Assembly: GCA_003599455.1 (NCBI GenBank)
Contig: QZKF01000060.1
Location: 1 to 64,000, forward strand
Length of the DNA: 64,000 bases
Source of the DNA: Comamonadaceae bacterium
GTDB taxonomy: Bacteria > Pseudomonadota > Gammaproteobacteria > Burkholderiales > Burkholderiaceae_C
Direction of reading: 5' to 3'
Below, piece after piece: positions 49,922 through 56,922 of this stretch. The position numbers and the translations under genes were made by a program. The stretch's first letter is position 1; each line of letters begins with the position of its first letter. The notes below the pieces were generated by a model. The model saw nothing but the letters and a program-made list of their open reading frames with translations. It searched no databases and had not been told where the DNA came from.

Positions 49922-50263
49922 CTACGTGATGTCTGGCCAAGCGGTGTCGAATCGTTCGAGAACAGTTCCGGTCGCAAAGTACCCACCATCCCAGAGTTCA
50001 AAGCGCTCGCCTTGCTTGATGGCTGCGATGAAAAGTTCAGGTGCCATTAAGACGCAGTCGACCTTGGCCGAATCACCGGGATGGAATGTCGACGCCTCTT
50101 CTACCCACATCCCCAGGGTGTGCATCCCGTCTACACCGTTCATGGATATCGGCACGCGACGATGTAAATCTTCACCGAACACAAACTGACGCCTGCGGTT
50201 TGGCGCCGCGTGATCGATGAAGTGGAACTGTAGTTCCGCCGTGAATTGGGGTTTAGGTCTCAT
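49922..50263 (-). CDS. EF-Tu C-terminal-domain-like small protein
   Basis: 113 residues. FTAELQFHFIDHAAPNRRRQFVFGED and GDSAKVDCVLMAPELFIAAIKQGERFELWDGGYFATGTVLER fit the beta-barrel of elongation-factor Tu domain 3-like proteins that occur as stand-alone ORFs. The plus-strand ORF across it is a shadow. Cargo of the transposon or resident gene; function unknown. Base use is lower in GC than the core genome. Confidence 0.55.
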   Translation of the reverse strand: MRPKPQFTAELQFHFIDHAAPNRRRQFVFGEDLHRRVPISMNGVDGMHTLGMWVEEASTFHPGDSAKVDCVLMAPELFIAAIKQGERFELWDGGYFATGTVLERFDTAWPDIT

Positions 50264-50649
50264 TGCAAACGAACGTCAGCATCTGGCCGATTTCCAAGTC
50301 TAGCCTCTACGCGCGCGTGCTGTCACCCGTCGCAACGGGATGACCAGGCGCGTAAAGTGACGCTTGCCGACTGCGGTGCCGAACACGCTGTCGACAATGC
50401 CGAACTTGATGGCCAGGAAGCCCGGAATATGCCGGGAGATTGCTATGCGTCATCTGATCCAACTATGTTGGCCGGCAGACTGCGGTCACCGAGGTTGGGT
50501 TGCAGCGATCGGCCAGATTGCAAGCAACGTCCATTGGCCGCCGAGCAACTCATTGCGGGCGCGCGCCAACCAGGCCTCCGCAAAAAGTGATGGTCGATGA
50601 CGTTCAATCCAGAAATAATCTCGGGCCGCCAACAATCCCAAGCGTCGTG
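50264..50649. other. 386-bp stretch without a supported gene
   Basis: Only short overlapping ORFs (50246-50600) with no family resemblance are seen, and none has a good ribosome site. Low coding signal; probably a remnant or spacer within the mobile region. Nothing more can be supported. Confidence 0.5.
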
Positions 50650-51030
50650 ATGACTCCCAGCGAACTTTCTCAGTGCCTCGAAACACTCCGTGCTGCCGGC
50701 CTCACGAATGAGGACTTCGCGCGACTTCACCACTTCTCGGAGAAGGGCCGCAAGGCATACCTGTCGGATGCGATCTCCTACTTTCGCGCGACGAAGTCGC
50801 TGAAGGGGAACAACCTCGACCTCGCGGAACGGTGCATGTATGTTGTTGGCCAGTTCGCCCTTGATCGAACTGACAAAGAGCAGATACTCAGCGAGGCGCT
50901 CGCCCGATGGCCCTTGAACCAGGGTGGCTTGCAAACGCCGCTGCCGGTGGCTGTTACTAAATCCGGAACGCGCCGGGGAAACGAGCGGCGCGCAACGACA
51001 CGACCTCCATCAAAAAAATCTGGGAGATGA
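50650..51030 (+). CDS. hypothetical protein, helical, unknown
   Basis: 126 residues from ATG 50650 (MTPSELSQCLETLRAAGLTNEDFARLHHFSEKGRKAYLSDAISYFRATKSLKG). The frame is open upstream to 50500. The first 85 residues are amphipathic helix-rich; the last ~40 (RRGNERRATTRPPSKKSGR) look like out-of-frame sequence that overlaps the next ORF. So the true end may be earlier, or a frameshift joins it to the nuclease-like ORF. No family recognised. Confidence 0.45.
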   Translation: MTPSELSQCLETLRAAGLTNEDFARLHHFSEKGRKAYLSDAISYFRATKSLKGNNLDLAERCMYVVGQFALDRTDKEQILSEALARWPLNQGGLQTPLPVAVTKSGTRRGNERRATTRPPSKKSGR

Positions 51031-51484
51031 TGGGGAGGAATTGGCGGTCAGCCTCCTGGCATCGCGCGGTTACGCCGCGGAACTGTTGTCGAAGAATTTC
51101 CCGACTTATGACATTCAGGCAAGCGGAGAGAGCAACGACTTTCTTGTGTCCGTCAAGGTTGCGCGGCTGCATCAGCACCTTCGGCTCGGCTCTAGAAACT
51201 CCGTCAGCCGACTGAGCGACGGCAACTTCATCTTTGCGTTCCTTGCGAACCCGTCAAGTGAAGTCGATCTTGTTCCGGGCGGGTACAGGTTGCTCATACT
51301 GCCAGCCGCAGAAGTTCGGAACTACGCGCTGTCAGTGCATGACGCATATTGGGCTGCGAAGGGCAAAGCTGATGGATTCAGCGTGATGATCAAGGCCTAC
51401 GACCCGAGGCACATTGATGTGTGGCAACGCTGGACTGCTTCGTACCAGGATGCCTGGCAGCAGCTTCCGACACCGAAGGCGTAG
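50924..51484 (+). CDS. possible PD-(D/E)XK-like protein, start uncertain
   Basis: 186 codons from GTG 50924, but its core begins near GDDGEELAVSLLASRGYAAELL (~residue 33). NFPTYDIQASGESNDFLVSVKVARL resembles the D-x(n)-x-V-K arrangement of PD-(D/E)XK nuclease folds, with S where E/Q is usual. Overlaps the preceding ORF by 107 bp in another frame, suggesting coupling or one gene broken by a frameshift. A restriction-like role would fit mobile cargo; this is speculative. Confidence 0.4.
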   Translation: MACKRRCRWLLLNPERAGETSGAQRHDLHQKNLGDDGEELAVSLLASRGYAAELLSKNFPTYDIQASGESNDFLVSVKVARLHQHLRLGSRNSVSRLSDGNFIFAFLANPSSEVDLVPGGYRLLILPAAEVRNYALSVHDAYWAAKGKADGFSVMIKAYDPRHIDVWQRWTASYQDAWQQLPTPKA

Positions 51485-51533
51485 ACCAGAGCCCTGACAG
51501 TCGAGCATGGGCAGTCGAGTCTCGCGTCGACGC

Positions 51534-52532
51534 TCATGAATTGCCACGCTTGGCCCTGGCCGCCTTTGATGGAGTGGCAGGCTTGAACTGGTCGACCAGG
51601 CTGCGCAACGTGTCGGCCTCCGCCTTGAATTGTGAGGACTGCTGCCGGGCGTCCTGCAGCTGCTGAGTCTGGGCATCGAGGGACGCGGTGAGGCTTTGGA
51701 TAAGTGCCCTGGCGGCTTCGAGTTCGGCGCCCATCCGGGTGGTCGCCGTGGCGAACTCCAGAGCCTTGGATTGGCTCTGGCGCTCGGTCTCCATCAGCCT
51801 GCCACGCACGCCGTCCAGCTGTTTCTCGGCCGCTGCGCGCTCGGTGCGCTCCTGTTCAATTTCGCGCAGCGCCCGCCGCTCGGCGCCAGCGGCCCGCTCG
51901 TTGGCTGCCTCGATGGCGGTGCGCCCTTTGTCCAGCTCGGCGCTGAAATCCGCTCGGATGCGCTCCTGCTGGGCCTGCAACTCGCCCACTTGGTGCTGCA
52001 GTGCCTCCGTGCGTGCCGTGGTGGCCGCGTGCGCACGGCGCTCGCTCTCATGGGCTGCATTGCTCGATTGAAGCTGGGCCTCCAGTTCGGCCAGACGCCC
52101 CCGCATCTCCTGAACGAGTCCTTCGGCTGCTTTGGCGCGATCTTGCTCAGCTTCCAGATCGGCCAACGCTTTGGCCGTCTGGGCTTGTGCTTCCACCCGA
52201 AGGGCGGCCAGCTCGGTCCTGGCCAACTCGGTGGCTTGGCCCCAAATGGTCTGCACGGCGTCGGCCGCAGCCAATTTGAGCGCCTCGGGCAGGTCCGGGT
52301 GGTCGATCTGCACCCGGGCCTTGTTGCGCAGCTCCTCCCAGAACCTAGCCAGCGCTTCTGCCGGTGCGCTCATTGAGCCCTTGCGCACGTACTGGTAGAG
52401 CTTGCTGGCCGTGGGTGTGATCCCGTGCCGAAAGAACAGCAGCGCGCAGACCTCGCGGTACAGGGCCTTGGTTTCGGTGAACCGCTCCTTGAGGGATTCG
52501 ATCTCCGCCTGGATTTCTGATTCGGTATTCAT
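51534..52532 (-). CDS. tnpT: TnpT, KfrA-like DNA-binding coiled-coil protein
   Basis: 332 residues. The N-terminal ~70 (ALYREVCALLFFRHGITPTASKLYQYVRKGSMSAPAEALARFWEELRNKARV) is a KfrA_N DNA-binding domain. Residues ~95-300 are an almost continuous coiled coil (AQTAKALADLEAEQDRAKAAEGLVQEM and more), ending KAARAKRGNS. In Tn4651-type elements TnpT binds the resolution site and assists TnpS. Divergent from tnpS with the rst region between. The plus-strand ORFs here are shadows. Confidence 0.88.
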   Translation of the reverse strand: MNTESEIQAEIESLKERFTETKALYREVCALLFFRHGITPTASKLYQYVRKGSMSAPAEALARFWEELRNKARVQIDHPDLPEALKLAAADAVQTIWGQATELARTELAALRVEAQAQTAKALADLEAEQDRAKAAEGLVQEMRGRLAELEAQLQSSNAAHESERRAHAATTARTEALQHQVGELQAQQERIRADFSAELDKGRTAIEAANERAAGAERRALREIEQERTERAAAEKQLDGVRGRLMETERQSQSKALEFATATTRMGAELEAARALIQSLTASLDAQTQQLQDARQQSSQFKAEADTLRSLVDQFKPATPSKAARAKRGNS

Positions 52533-52583
52533 TCATAAATAATACAACGTAGTTTGTTGCTTTCATTGAATCAGATGCCTATC

Positions 52584-52611
52584 TATGGACATAATCAGTC
52601 TAATGTCCATA
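52584..52611. promoter_or_regulatory. inverted-repeat core of the resolution site (rst-like)
   Basis: TATGGACAT (52584-52592), a 10-bp spacer, ATGTCCATA (52603-52611): perfect 9-bp arms, the expected architecture of a tyrosine-recombinase crossover site. It lies in the 113-bp AT-rich gap between divergent tnpT and tnpS. Both promoters must overlap it, so recombinase binding could autoregulate. Confidence 0.75.
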
Positions 52612-52645
52612 ATCACGGATCTGCCTGCTAAAACAATGTACGCCC

Positions 52646-53818
52646 GTGTCCGACATCGCCACCCTTGACCAAATCATCGTGCCTGAACGGCTCGATGGCC
52701 GCGCTGGGCGCAACCGCGGCGCGGGCCGCCAGCAGATCGCCGCGACCGACGACCGCTCGGCGGTTCTGGCCTGGCTCGCGCGGTATGTGGATTCACCGGC
52801 CACGCTGGCCAGCTACCGCAAAGAATCCGAGCGTTTCCTCTTGTGGTGCGTGCTCCAGCACCAGGTGGCCTTGTCGGATCTGACGCACGAAGATCTGCTG
52901 GTCTACCAGCGCTTTCTGATCGATCCGCAGCCCGCTCACCGGTGGATCATGGCCCCCGGCCAAAAGCCTGCGCGGAGCTCGCCGGCGTGGCGGCCCTTCG
53001 CAGGTCCGCTGAGTCCAGCGAGCGTGCGCCAAGCCTTGTCCATCATCAATAACCTATTCAGCTGGCTGGTCGAAGCGGGCTACCTGGCGGGCAACCCGCT
53101 CACCCTGGCGCGGCGCAAGCGCCAGCAGCGGGCGCCGCGCGTGACGCGCTTCTTGCCGATGGCGCACTGGCAGGCGCTTCGCCAAACCGTCGAACTGCTG
53201 CCCGCAGACAGTGATCGGGAGCGAGCGCACGCGGCCCGCGCCCGGTGGTTGCTCTCCCTGCTCTATATAGGCGCGCTGCGGGTGTCTGAGGTGTGCGATG
53301 GCACGATGGCCGGATTCTTCTGCCGGCGCGGCGCCGACGGCAAGGAACGCTGGTGGCTGGAGGTCACGGGCAAGGGCGACAAAACGCGGCTCATCCCTGC
53401 GACCACGGAGCTCATGGCCGAGCTGATGCACTACCGGCGTTCGCGCAGCTTGTCGGCACTGCCTGCTCATGACGAAACCACGCCTTTGCTCTTGCCTGTC
53501 ATCGGCCCGGTCAAGCCGATGGCGCGCACGGCGGTGCACGAGATCGTCAAATCGCTGATGCGTGCAACGGCTGAAAGGCTTCGCCTGCTCGGAGATCCGG
53601 AATCAGAAGCTGCGGCCGCGCACATTGAGCAAGCATCGACACACTGGATGCGCCACACGGCGGGCACCCACCAAAGCAACCAGGTGGACCTCAAGGTCGT
53701 TCGTGACAACCTGGGCCATGCAAACATCTCAACAACCAACACCTACCTGCACGCCGAGGACGACTCGCGCCACGACGCGACCTCGCAGGCACACCGGGCC
53801 GACTGGTCAGTACGATAG
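52646..53818 (+). CDS. tnpS: TnpS tyrosine recombinase (cointegrate resolution)
   Basis: 390 residues from GTG 52646. N-terminal core-binding SAM-like domain (TLASYRKESERFLLWCVLQHQVALSDLTHEDLLVYQRFL), then catalytic residues: R in GALRVSEV, K in GKGDKTRLIP, H-x-x-R in THWMRHT, H in LGHANI, and Tyr in STTNTYLHAEDD. All six positions are present. In Tn4651-type transposons it resolves cointegrates at rst with TnpT. The gene is followed 30 bp later by the nucleotidyltransferase gene. Confidence 0.92.
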   Translation: MSDIATLDQIIVPERLDGRAGRNRGAGRQQIAATDDRSAVLAWLARYVDSPATLASYRKESERFLLWCVLQHQVALSDLTHEDLLVYQRFLIDPQPAHRWIMAPGQKPARSSPAWRPFAGPLSPASVRQALSIINNLFSWLVEAGYLAGNPLTLARRKRQQRAPRVTRFLPMAHWQALRQTVELLPADSDRERAHAARARWLLSLLYIGALRVSEVCDGTMAGFFCRRGADGKERWWLEVTGKGDKTRLIPATTELMAELMHYRRSRSLSALPAHDETTPLLLPVIGPVKPMARTAVHEIVKSLMRATAERLRLLGDPESEAAAAHIEQASTHWMRHTAGTHQSNQVDLKVVRDNLGHANISTTNTYLHAEDDSRHDATSQAHRADWSVR

Positions 53819-53848
53819 CCGCGCACCACCACTGATCCGCGCACGACT

Positions 53849-54337
53849 ATGACACCACGCACGCTGCATTCACCCCAAGGCACTGAGCGGCTCTTGGCCG
53901 CATTGATAGCCATGCAGGTGCGGTTCATGGTGGTGGGCGGCTTGGGCGTTCAGCACTACTGCCCGGAGCGTGTCGCCGCTGATCTGGATGTCTTGATCGA
54001 GTCGAGCGAAACGAATGCCACTGGCGTTGCCTATGCGCTGGACAAGATCGGGTTCACCATGCAGCCCGAGACGGTGCGGCTGCTTTTTGCGCCAGGGCCC
54101 CGGCCGCAACAGATCCAGCTGCACCCGACGATCCCCGCGGACATCCTGACCGAGGGTGAGGGCTTCGACTTCATGGCGCACTGGGAGCAAAGCGAGAGGG
54201 CCGATATGCTGGCCATGCCGGTCCGGGTCGCATCGCCGCGCCTGCTCATTGTCATGAAGTCCAGGTCCGAGCAAGAAAAGGACGCTCAGGACGTTCTGCT
54301 GTTGCAGAGCTACCTGGCGGGTATGGCTGCGGGGTAG
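53849..54337 (+). CDS. nucleotidyltransferase-fold protein
   Basis: 162 residues. FMVVGGLGVQHYCPERVAADLDVLIESS matches the NTase core (GG...D-x-D) of MNT/DUF-type minimal nucleotidyltransferases; the C-terminal half (PRLLIVMKSRSEQEKDAQDVLLLQSYL) is a helical extension. Some relatives are antitoxin or toxin modules (AbiEii/MNT), but no partner gene lies beside it. A degraded second copy of its C-terminus is at 55301-55438. GACTATG start, 30 bp after tnpS. Confidence 0.75.
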   Translation: MTPRTLHSPQGTERLLAALIAMQVRFMVVGGLGVQHYCPERVAADLDVLIESSETNATGVAYALDKIGFTMQPETVRLLFAPGPRPQQIQLHPTIPADILTEGEGFDFMAHWEQSERADMLAMPVRVASPRLLIVMKSRSEQEKDAQDVLLLQSYLAGMAAG

Positions 54338-54445
54338 GATGAATTCAATTGCGAAGACAAAATGCCGTCTGGAGGAGTCCGAACGGCCTATTGATCATCT
54401 CGAATTTCAAGCTGAGCATTAGCGAACGTTGCTCAAGGAGTGATC

Positions 54446-55300
54446 ATGAAGATTCGACGCGCTCATTTACCTGTTGTACTCGCGATGCTCTTCGCGTCGA
54501 CTTACGCATTGGCCGAGGTGAGGTTCGACTACAGTCTCTGGAGTTCTGGTACGCCGGCTCAGCGTACCGAGCAATCGTTTAGGGATGTTTCTGGAACCTT
54601 TGTATCGGATACGATCAGTTTTTTGGGTACTACTTCCAGCTTTTCCGCAAATTCTGCAACTGGCGAACTGAAAGCATCAGTCCAAGCTGCATCCAATAGC
54701 GCGGGAATCGCATCTTCTGTAAGAGTAATCGTTGCTGACACTGTAATATTCTCGGGTGGATTTGGCCAGATCGGGTTTCTTGATTACGCTCTCGAAGGTG
54801 AGATTCTAGATTCGTCAGAGACCGATTTCACGTCGACCTATGGCGGCTTCACAGTTAGTTTATCCAACTCCACTATAGGCGGCAGTTCAAGTTACGGATT
54901 ATCCTTGGCATCACCCGGTACTTGTCCAAGATTGCTCTTTTCTAACTTGGGTTGCACAGAGGCCAGCTCATTGTTCAAAACTGGATCTATTCCATTCGAG
55001 ATCACAAACGGCAACAACGAATTCTTGTTTAATCTATTTGCTGTTGCAGCGCCAGGGGATACTGCAGATTTCGGCAACTCTGCCAACTTCTTCCTACGCC
55101 TTCCTGATGGTGTCACGTACCAATCCGCTACAGGCAGCTTTTTATCAACCGCGCAGGCCATCACGCCAGTCCCTGAAGCGCCTACATGGCTTATGTTTGC
55201 ATTTGGTCTGGTCGCACTGGCGATGCTTGTGAAACCTAAACAGCGTAATGGCCGCGCCTGTTTTCCCAGCAACAGTCAGCCAGGTATGAATTTTTGCTGA
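54446..55300 (+). CDS. PEP-CTERM-like exported protein
   Basis: 284 residues. A signal peptide (MKIRRAHLPVVLAMLFASTYALA) is followed by a Ser/Gly-rich beta-type region. The C-terminus TPVPEAPTWLMFAFGLVALAMLVKPKQRN is a PEP-type sorting tail (PEAP, one helix, basic end), but it continues 17 residues further, which is unusual. Base use is visibly lower in GC than all flanking genes. AAGGAG lies 5 bp before the ATG. Likely cell-surface or exopolysaccharide-associated, processed by an exosortase such as the one at 55544. Confidence 0.8.
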   Translation: MKIRRAHLPVVLAMLFASTYALAEVRFDYSLWSSGTPAQRTEQSFRDVSGTFVSDTISFLGTTSSFSANSATGELKASVQAASNSAGIASSVRVIVADTVIFSGGFGQIGFLDYALEGEILDSSETDFTSTYGGFTVSLSNSTIGGSSSYGLSLASPGTCPRLLFSNLGCTEASSLFKTGSIPFEITNGNNEFLFNLFAVAAPGDTADFGNSANFFLRLPDGVTYQSATGSFLSTAQAITPVPEAPTWLMFAFGLVALAMLVKPKQRNGRACFPSNSQPGMNFC

Positions 55301-55438
55301 TTCGACACCTTGGCTGCGCTGATCCAGGTTACCTCGCCGCGCCTGCTCATCGACATGAAGTCCAGGTCCGAGCGGGAAAAGGACGCTTTGGACGTTGCGC
55401 TTCTGCAGAACTACCTCGCTTGTCTGGCTGCGACGTAG
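55301..55438 (+). pseudogene. remnant of a second nucleotidyltransferase gene
   Basis: 46 codons in one frame (FDTLAALIQVTSPRLLIDMKSRSEREKDALDVALLQNYLACLAAT and stop) align with the C-terminus of the 53849 gene (..MLAMPVRVASPRLLIVMKSRSEQEKDAQDVLLLQSYLAGMAAG). The upstream part is gone, replaced by the low-GC PEP-CTERM gene. So this gene, or the region between the copies, came in by insertion or recombination. Confidence 0.8.
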
Positions 55439-55543
55439 GCTGTCGACCTCGCCATGTCCTGGCATAGCCATGGCTAGAGAACGCAAGTTGACGTGCCACG
55501 AAACTTTCATCAAGTTGTCGGAGAGTTTGGCCAGGGGAGCTCC

Positions 55544-56140
55544 ATGCACAACAAACCGTCCACACCATCGACCGCGTCAGCAGATCTCACGCCTGCTGCC
55601 GGAAAGCCCAGACAACTGCCCCAACTGCTGCAGGTGGGTGGCTTCGTTCTGGTGTTCCTGGTGTTGCAAACGGCCTGGGCCAAAGCCAGCGGCACCTGGC
55701 TAGAGGCGCTGGTCATTGGCGATATGACCGTGTGGCCCGCCGCCGTCTGGATCGGACTGTTGACGCCCGACATCGGGGCGCAGGCGGTGGGCTACAGCAT
55801 CAAGGCACCCGGGGGCGGCATGAACATCATTAACGGCTGCGAAGGGCTGGATGTGCTCTTTCTGCTGTTTGCTGCGTTCGTCGTGTACCCCGCTGTGTGG
55901 TACCGGTGGGTGGGTGCTTTGGCCACCGGCATCGTTGCCGTATGGGTGCTCAACCAGGTGCGTGTGGTCGTCCTGTTTTACGCCAGCCGGCACGACAAGG
56001 AACTGTTCGCCCTGCTGCACGGCACGGTGGCGCCCCTGGTGCTGATCGCTTTGGTGGTCATCTTTTTCGCGGCCTTCGTGAGCTGGTCTGCACGCAGATC
56101 ACGCCAGGCGTCGCTTGAGCCGCAAGCGGCGCCGGCATGA
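55544..56140 (+). CDS. small exosortase-family membrane peptidase
   Basis: 198 residues with about five helices. The catalytic pattern is intact: Cys99 in INGCEGLDVLFLLFAAFVVYP, Arg140 in NQVRVVVLFY and His159 in LLHGTVAPL, matching the Cys-Arg-His triad of exosortases. The small size and the pattern resemble XrtH-type enzymes. Start 55544 has AGGGGAG 7 bp upstream; a longer frame to 55493 lacks a ribosome site. It should cleave C-terminal sorting tails in the inner membrane. Overlaps the next gene by ATGA. Confidence 0.85.
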   Translation: MHNKPSTPSTASADLTPAAGKPRQLPQLLQVGGFVLVFLVLQTAWAKASGTWLEALVIGDMTVWPAAVWIGLLTPDIGAQAVGYSIKAPGGGMNIINGCEGLDVLFLLFAAFVVYPAVWYRWVGALATGIVAVWVLNQVRVVVLFYASRHDKELFALLHGTVAPLVLIALVVIFFAAFVSWSARRSRQASLEPQAAPA

Positions 56141-56796
56141 ACGCCGAGTGGCGCCTGAGGGATTTGTCTCTCAGGGTTCTGGCGGCGAGTTTGTTGTGTG
56201 TGCTCGCCGCCTGGCTGATCGGTGAGCACCTTGCACAGTCCTATTTGCCTTTGCTGCGCTGGACCTACACCGCGCTCGACCGGGACCACCAACTCACCGA
56301 GCTGGTCATTTCGGGACAGGCTGCGTTTCGGGGAGCGGACCACGTCTTCAAGATGACGGTGGTGCCGGATGGATTGATCCTGGTGGGCACACGCGTGGTG
56401 CACAGCAACCCTCAAGGGTGGGCCAGTGCCAGCGTGCTGATTGCCTACCTGTGGCAGCCGATGCTGGCGGCGATCCTGGCGGCCTCGCTGTGGCCGGTGG
56501 CCTCGTACCGCGAGCTGCCGTTGCGGCTGCTGCTCGTAGCAGTGCTCTGCGTTCCCCTGTCCATGATCGACCTGCCGTTCGTGCTGTGGTCATTGGTCTG
56601 GCAGAACTACGTGCAGGCCTTCGCGCCCGACCTGTTTTCGCCGCTGCTTATCTGGGCCGACTTCCTGCAACAGGGTGGCCGGTACTTGCTGGGTGGGGTT
56701 GTCGGCGTGCTCGCAGCCTATGGTGCTGAGCGGGTTGTCTCGGTCCGTTCGCGGGCTGACCTTCAACCCGATCGACGCACGATCGCAAAAGGCTGA
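56137..56796 (+). CDS. exosortase-associated membrane protein
   Basis: 219 residues with about four helices. An N-terminal helix (LSLRVLAASLLCVLAAWLIGEHLAQSYL) is followed by a soluble loop to ~110, then three helices to ~205. No enzymatic motif. It overlaps the exosortase stop by 4 bp, so the two are translationally coupled and likely form a complex, as in the XrtH + associated-membrane-protein pairs. Role inferred from position only. Confidence 0.7.
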   Translation: MNAEWRLRDLSLRVLAASLLCVLAAWLIGEHLAQSYLPLLRWTYTALDRDHQLTELVISGQAAFRGADHVFKMTVVPDGLILVGTRVVHSNPQGWASASVLIAYLWQPMLAAILAASLWPVASYRELPLRLLLVAVLCVPLSMIDLPFVLWSLVWQNYVQAFAPDLFSPLLIWADFLQQGGRYLLGGVVGVLAAYGAERVVSVRSRADLQPDRRTIAKG

Positions 56797-56804
56797 CCCT
56801 TGCT

Positions 56805-56818
56805 CCCCCAGATGGGGG
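56805..56818. promoter_or_regulatory. 14-bp perfect palindrome in the exosortase/cyclase-repeat gap
   Basis: CCCCCAGATGGGGG lies in the 126-bp gap between the exosortase-associated gene and the sorting-tail protein, so it may control the latter. Promoter elements are not clear. Regulator unknown. Confidence 0.35.
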
Positions 56819-56922
56819 ATGTTGGTCGTCATTTGAGTCCATACGGACCATTCAGGCCGCGGAGCCGCCGTAACCATCGGCAACAAAGCCTCCCTATGCT
56901 CAATCGCAGAAGGGGAGTTTTC

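Larger units (their letters stand above)
46545..53818. mobile_element. Tn4651-type Tn3-superfamily transposon (tnpA ... tnpT-rst-tnpS), right end not found
   Basis: The left edge is set by GGGG at 46545, nine bases after the trhO stop. Inside: tnpA, an EF-Tu-like ORF, two overlapping ORFs, and a divergent tnpT/tnpS pair with an inverted-repeat core between them, which is the resolution module of the Tn4651 subgroup. The feature ends at tnpS only because no matching right inverted repeat could be recognised; the element may extend over the exosortase locus and past 64 kb. Confidence 0.75.

Noticed and set aside
46545-53818. Assigning the element to IS1071
   Set aside because: The end looks similar from memory, but IS1071 has no tnpT/tnpS and a right repeat should follow tnpA directly; none does.
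56860-56920. CAAAGCCTCC resembling part of a c-di-GMP-I riboswitch
   Set aside because: The rest of the GEMM pattern (paired stems and the GCAAACC-type segment in order) could not be found.
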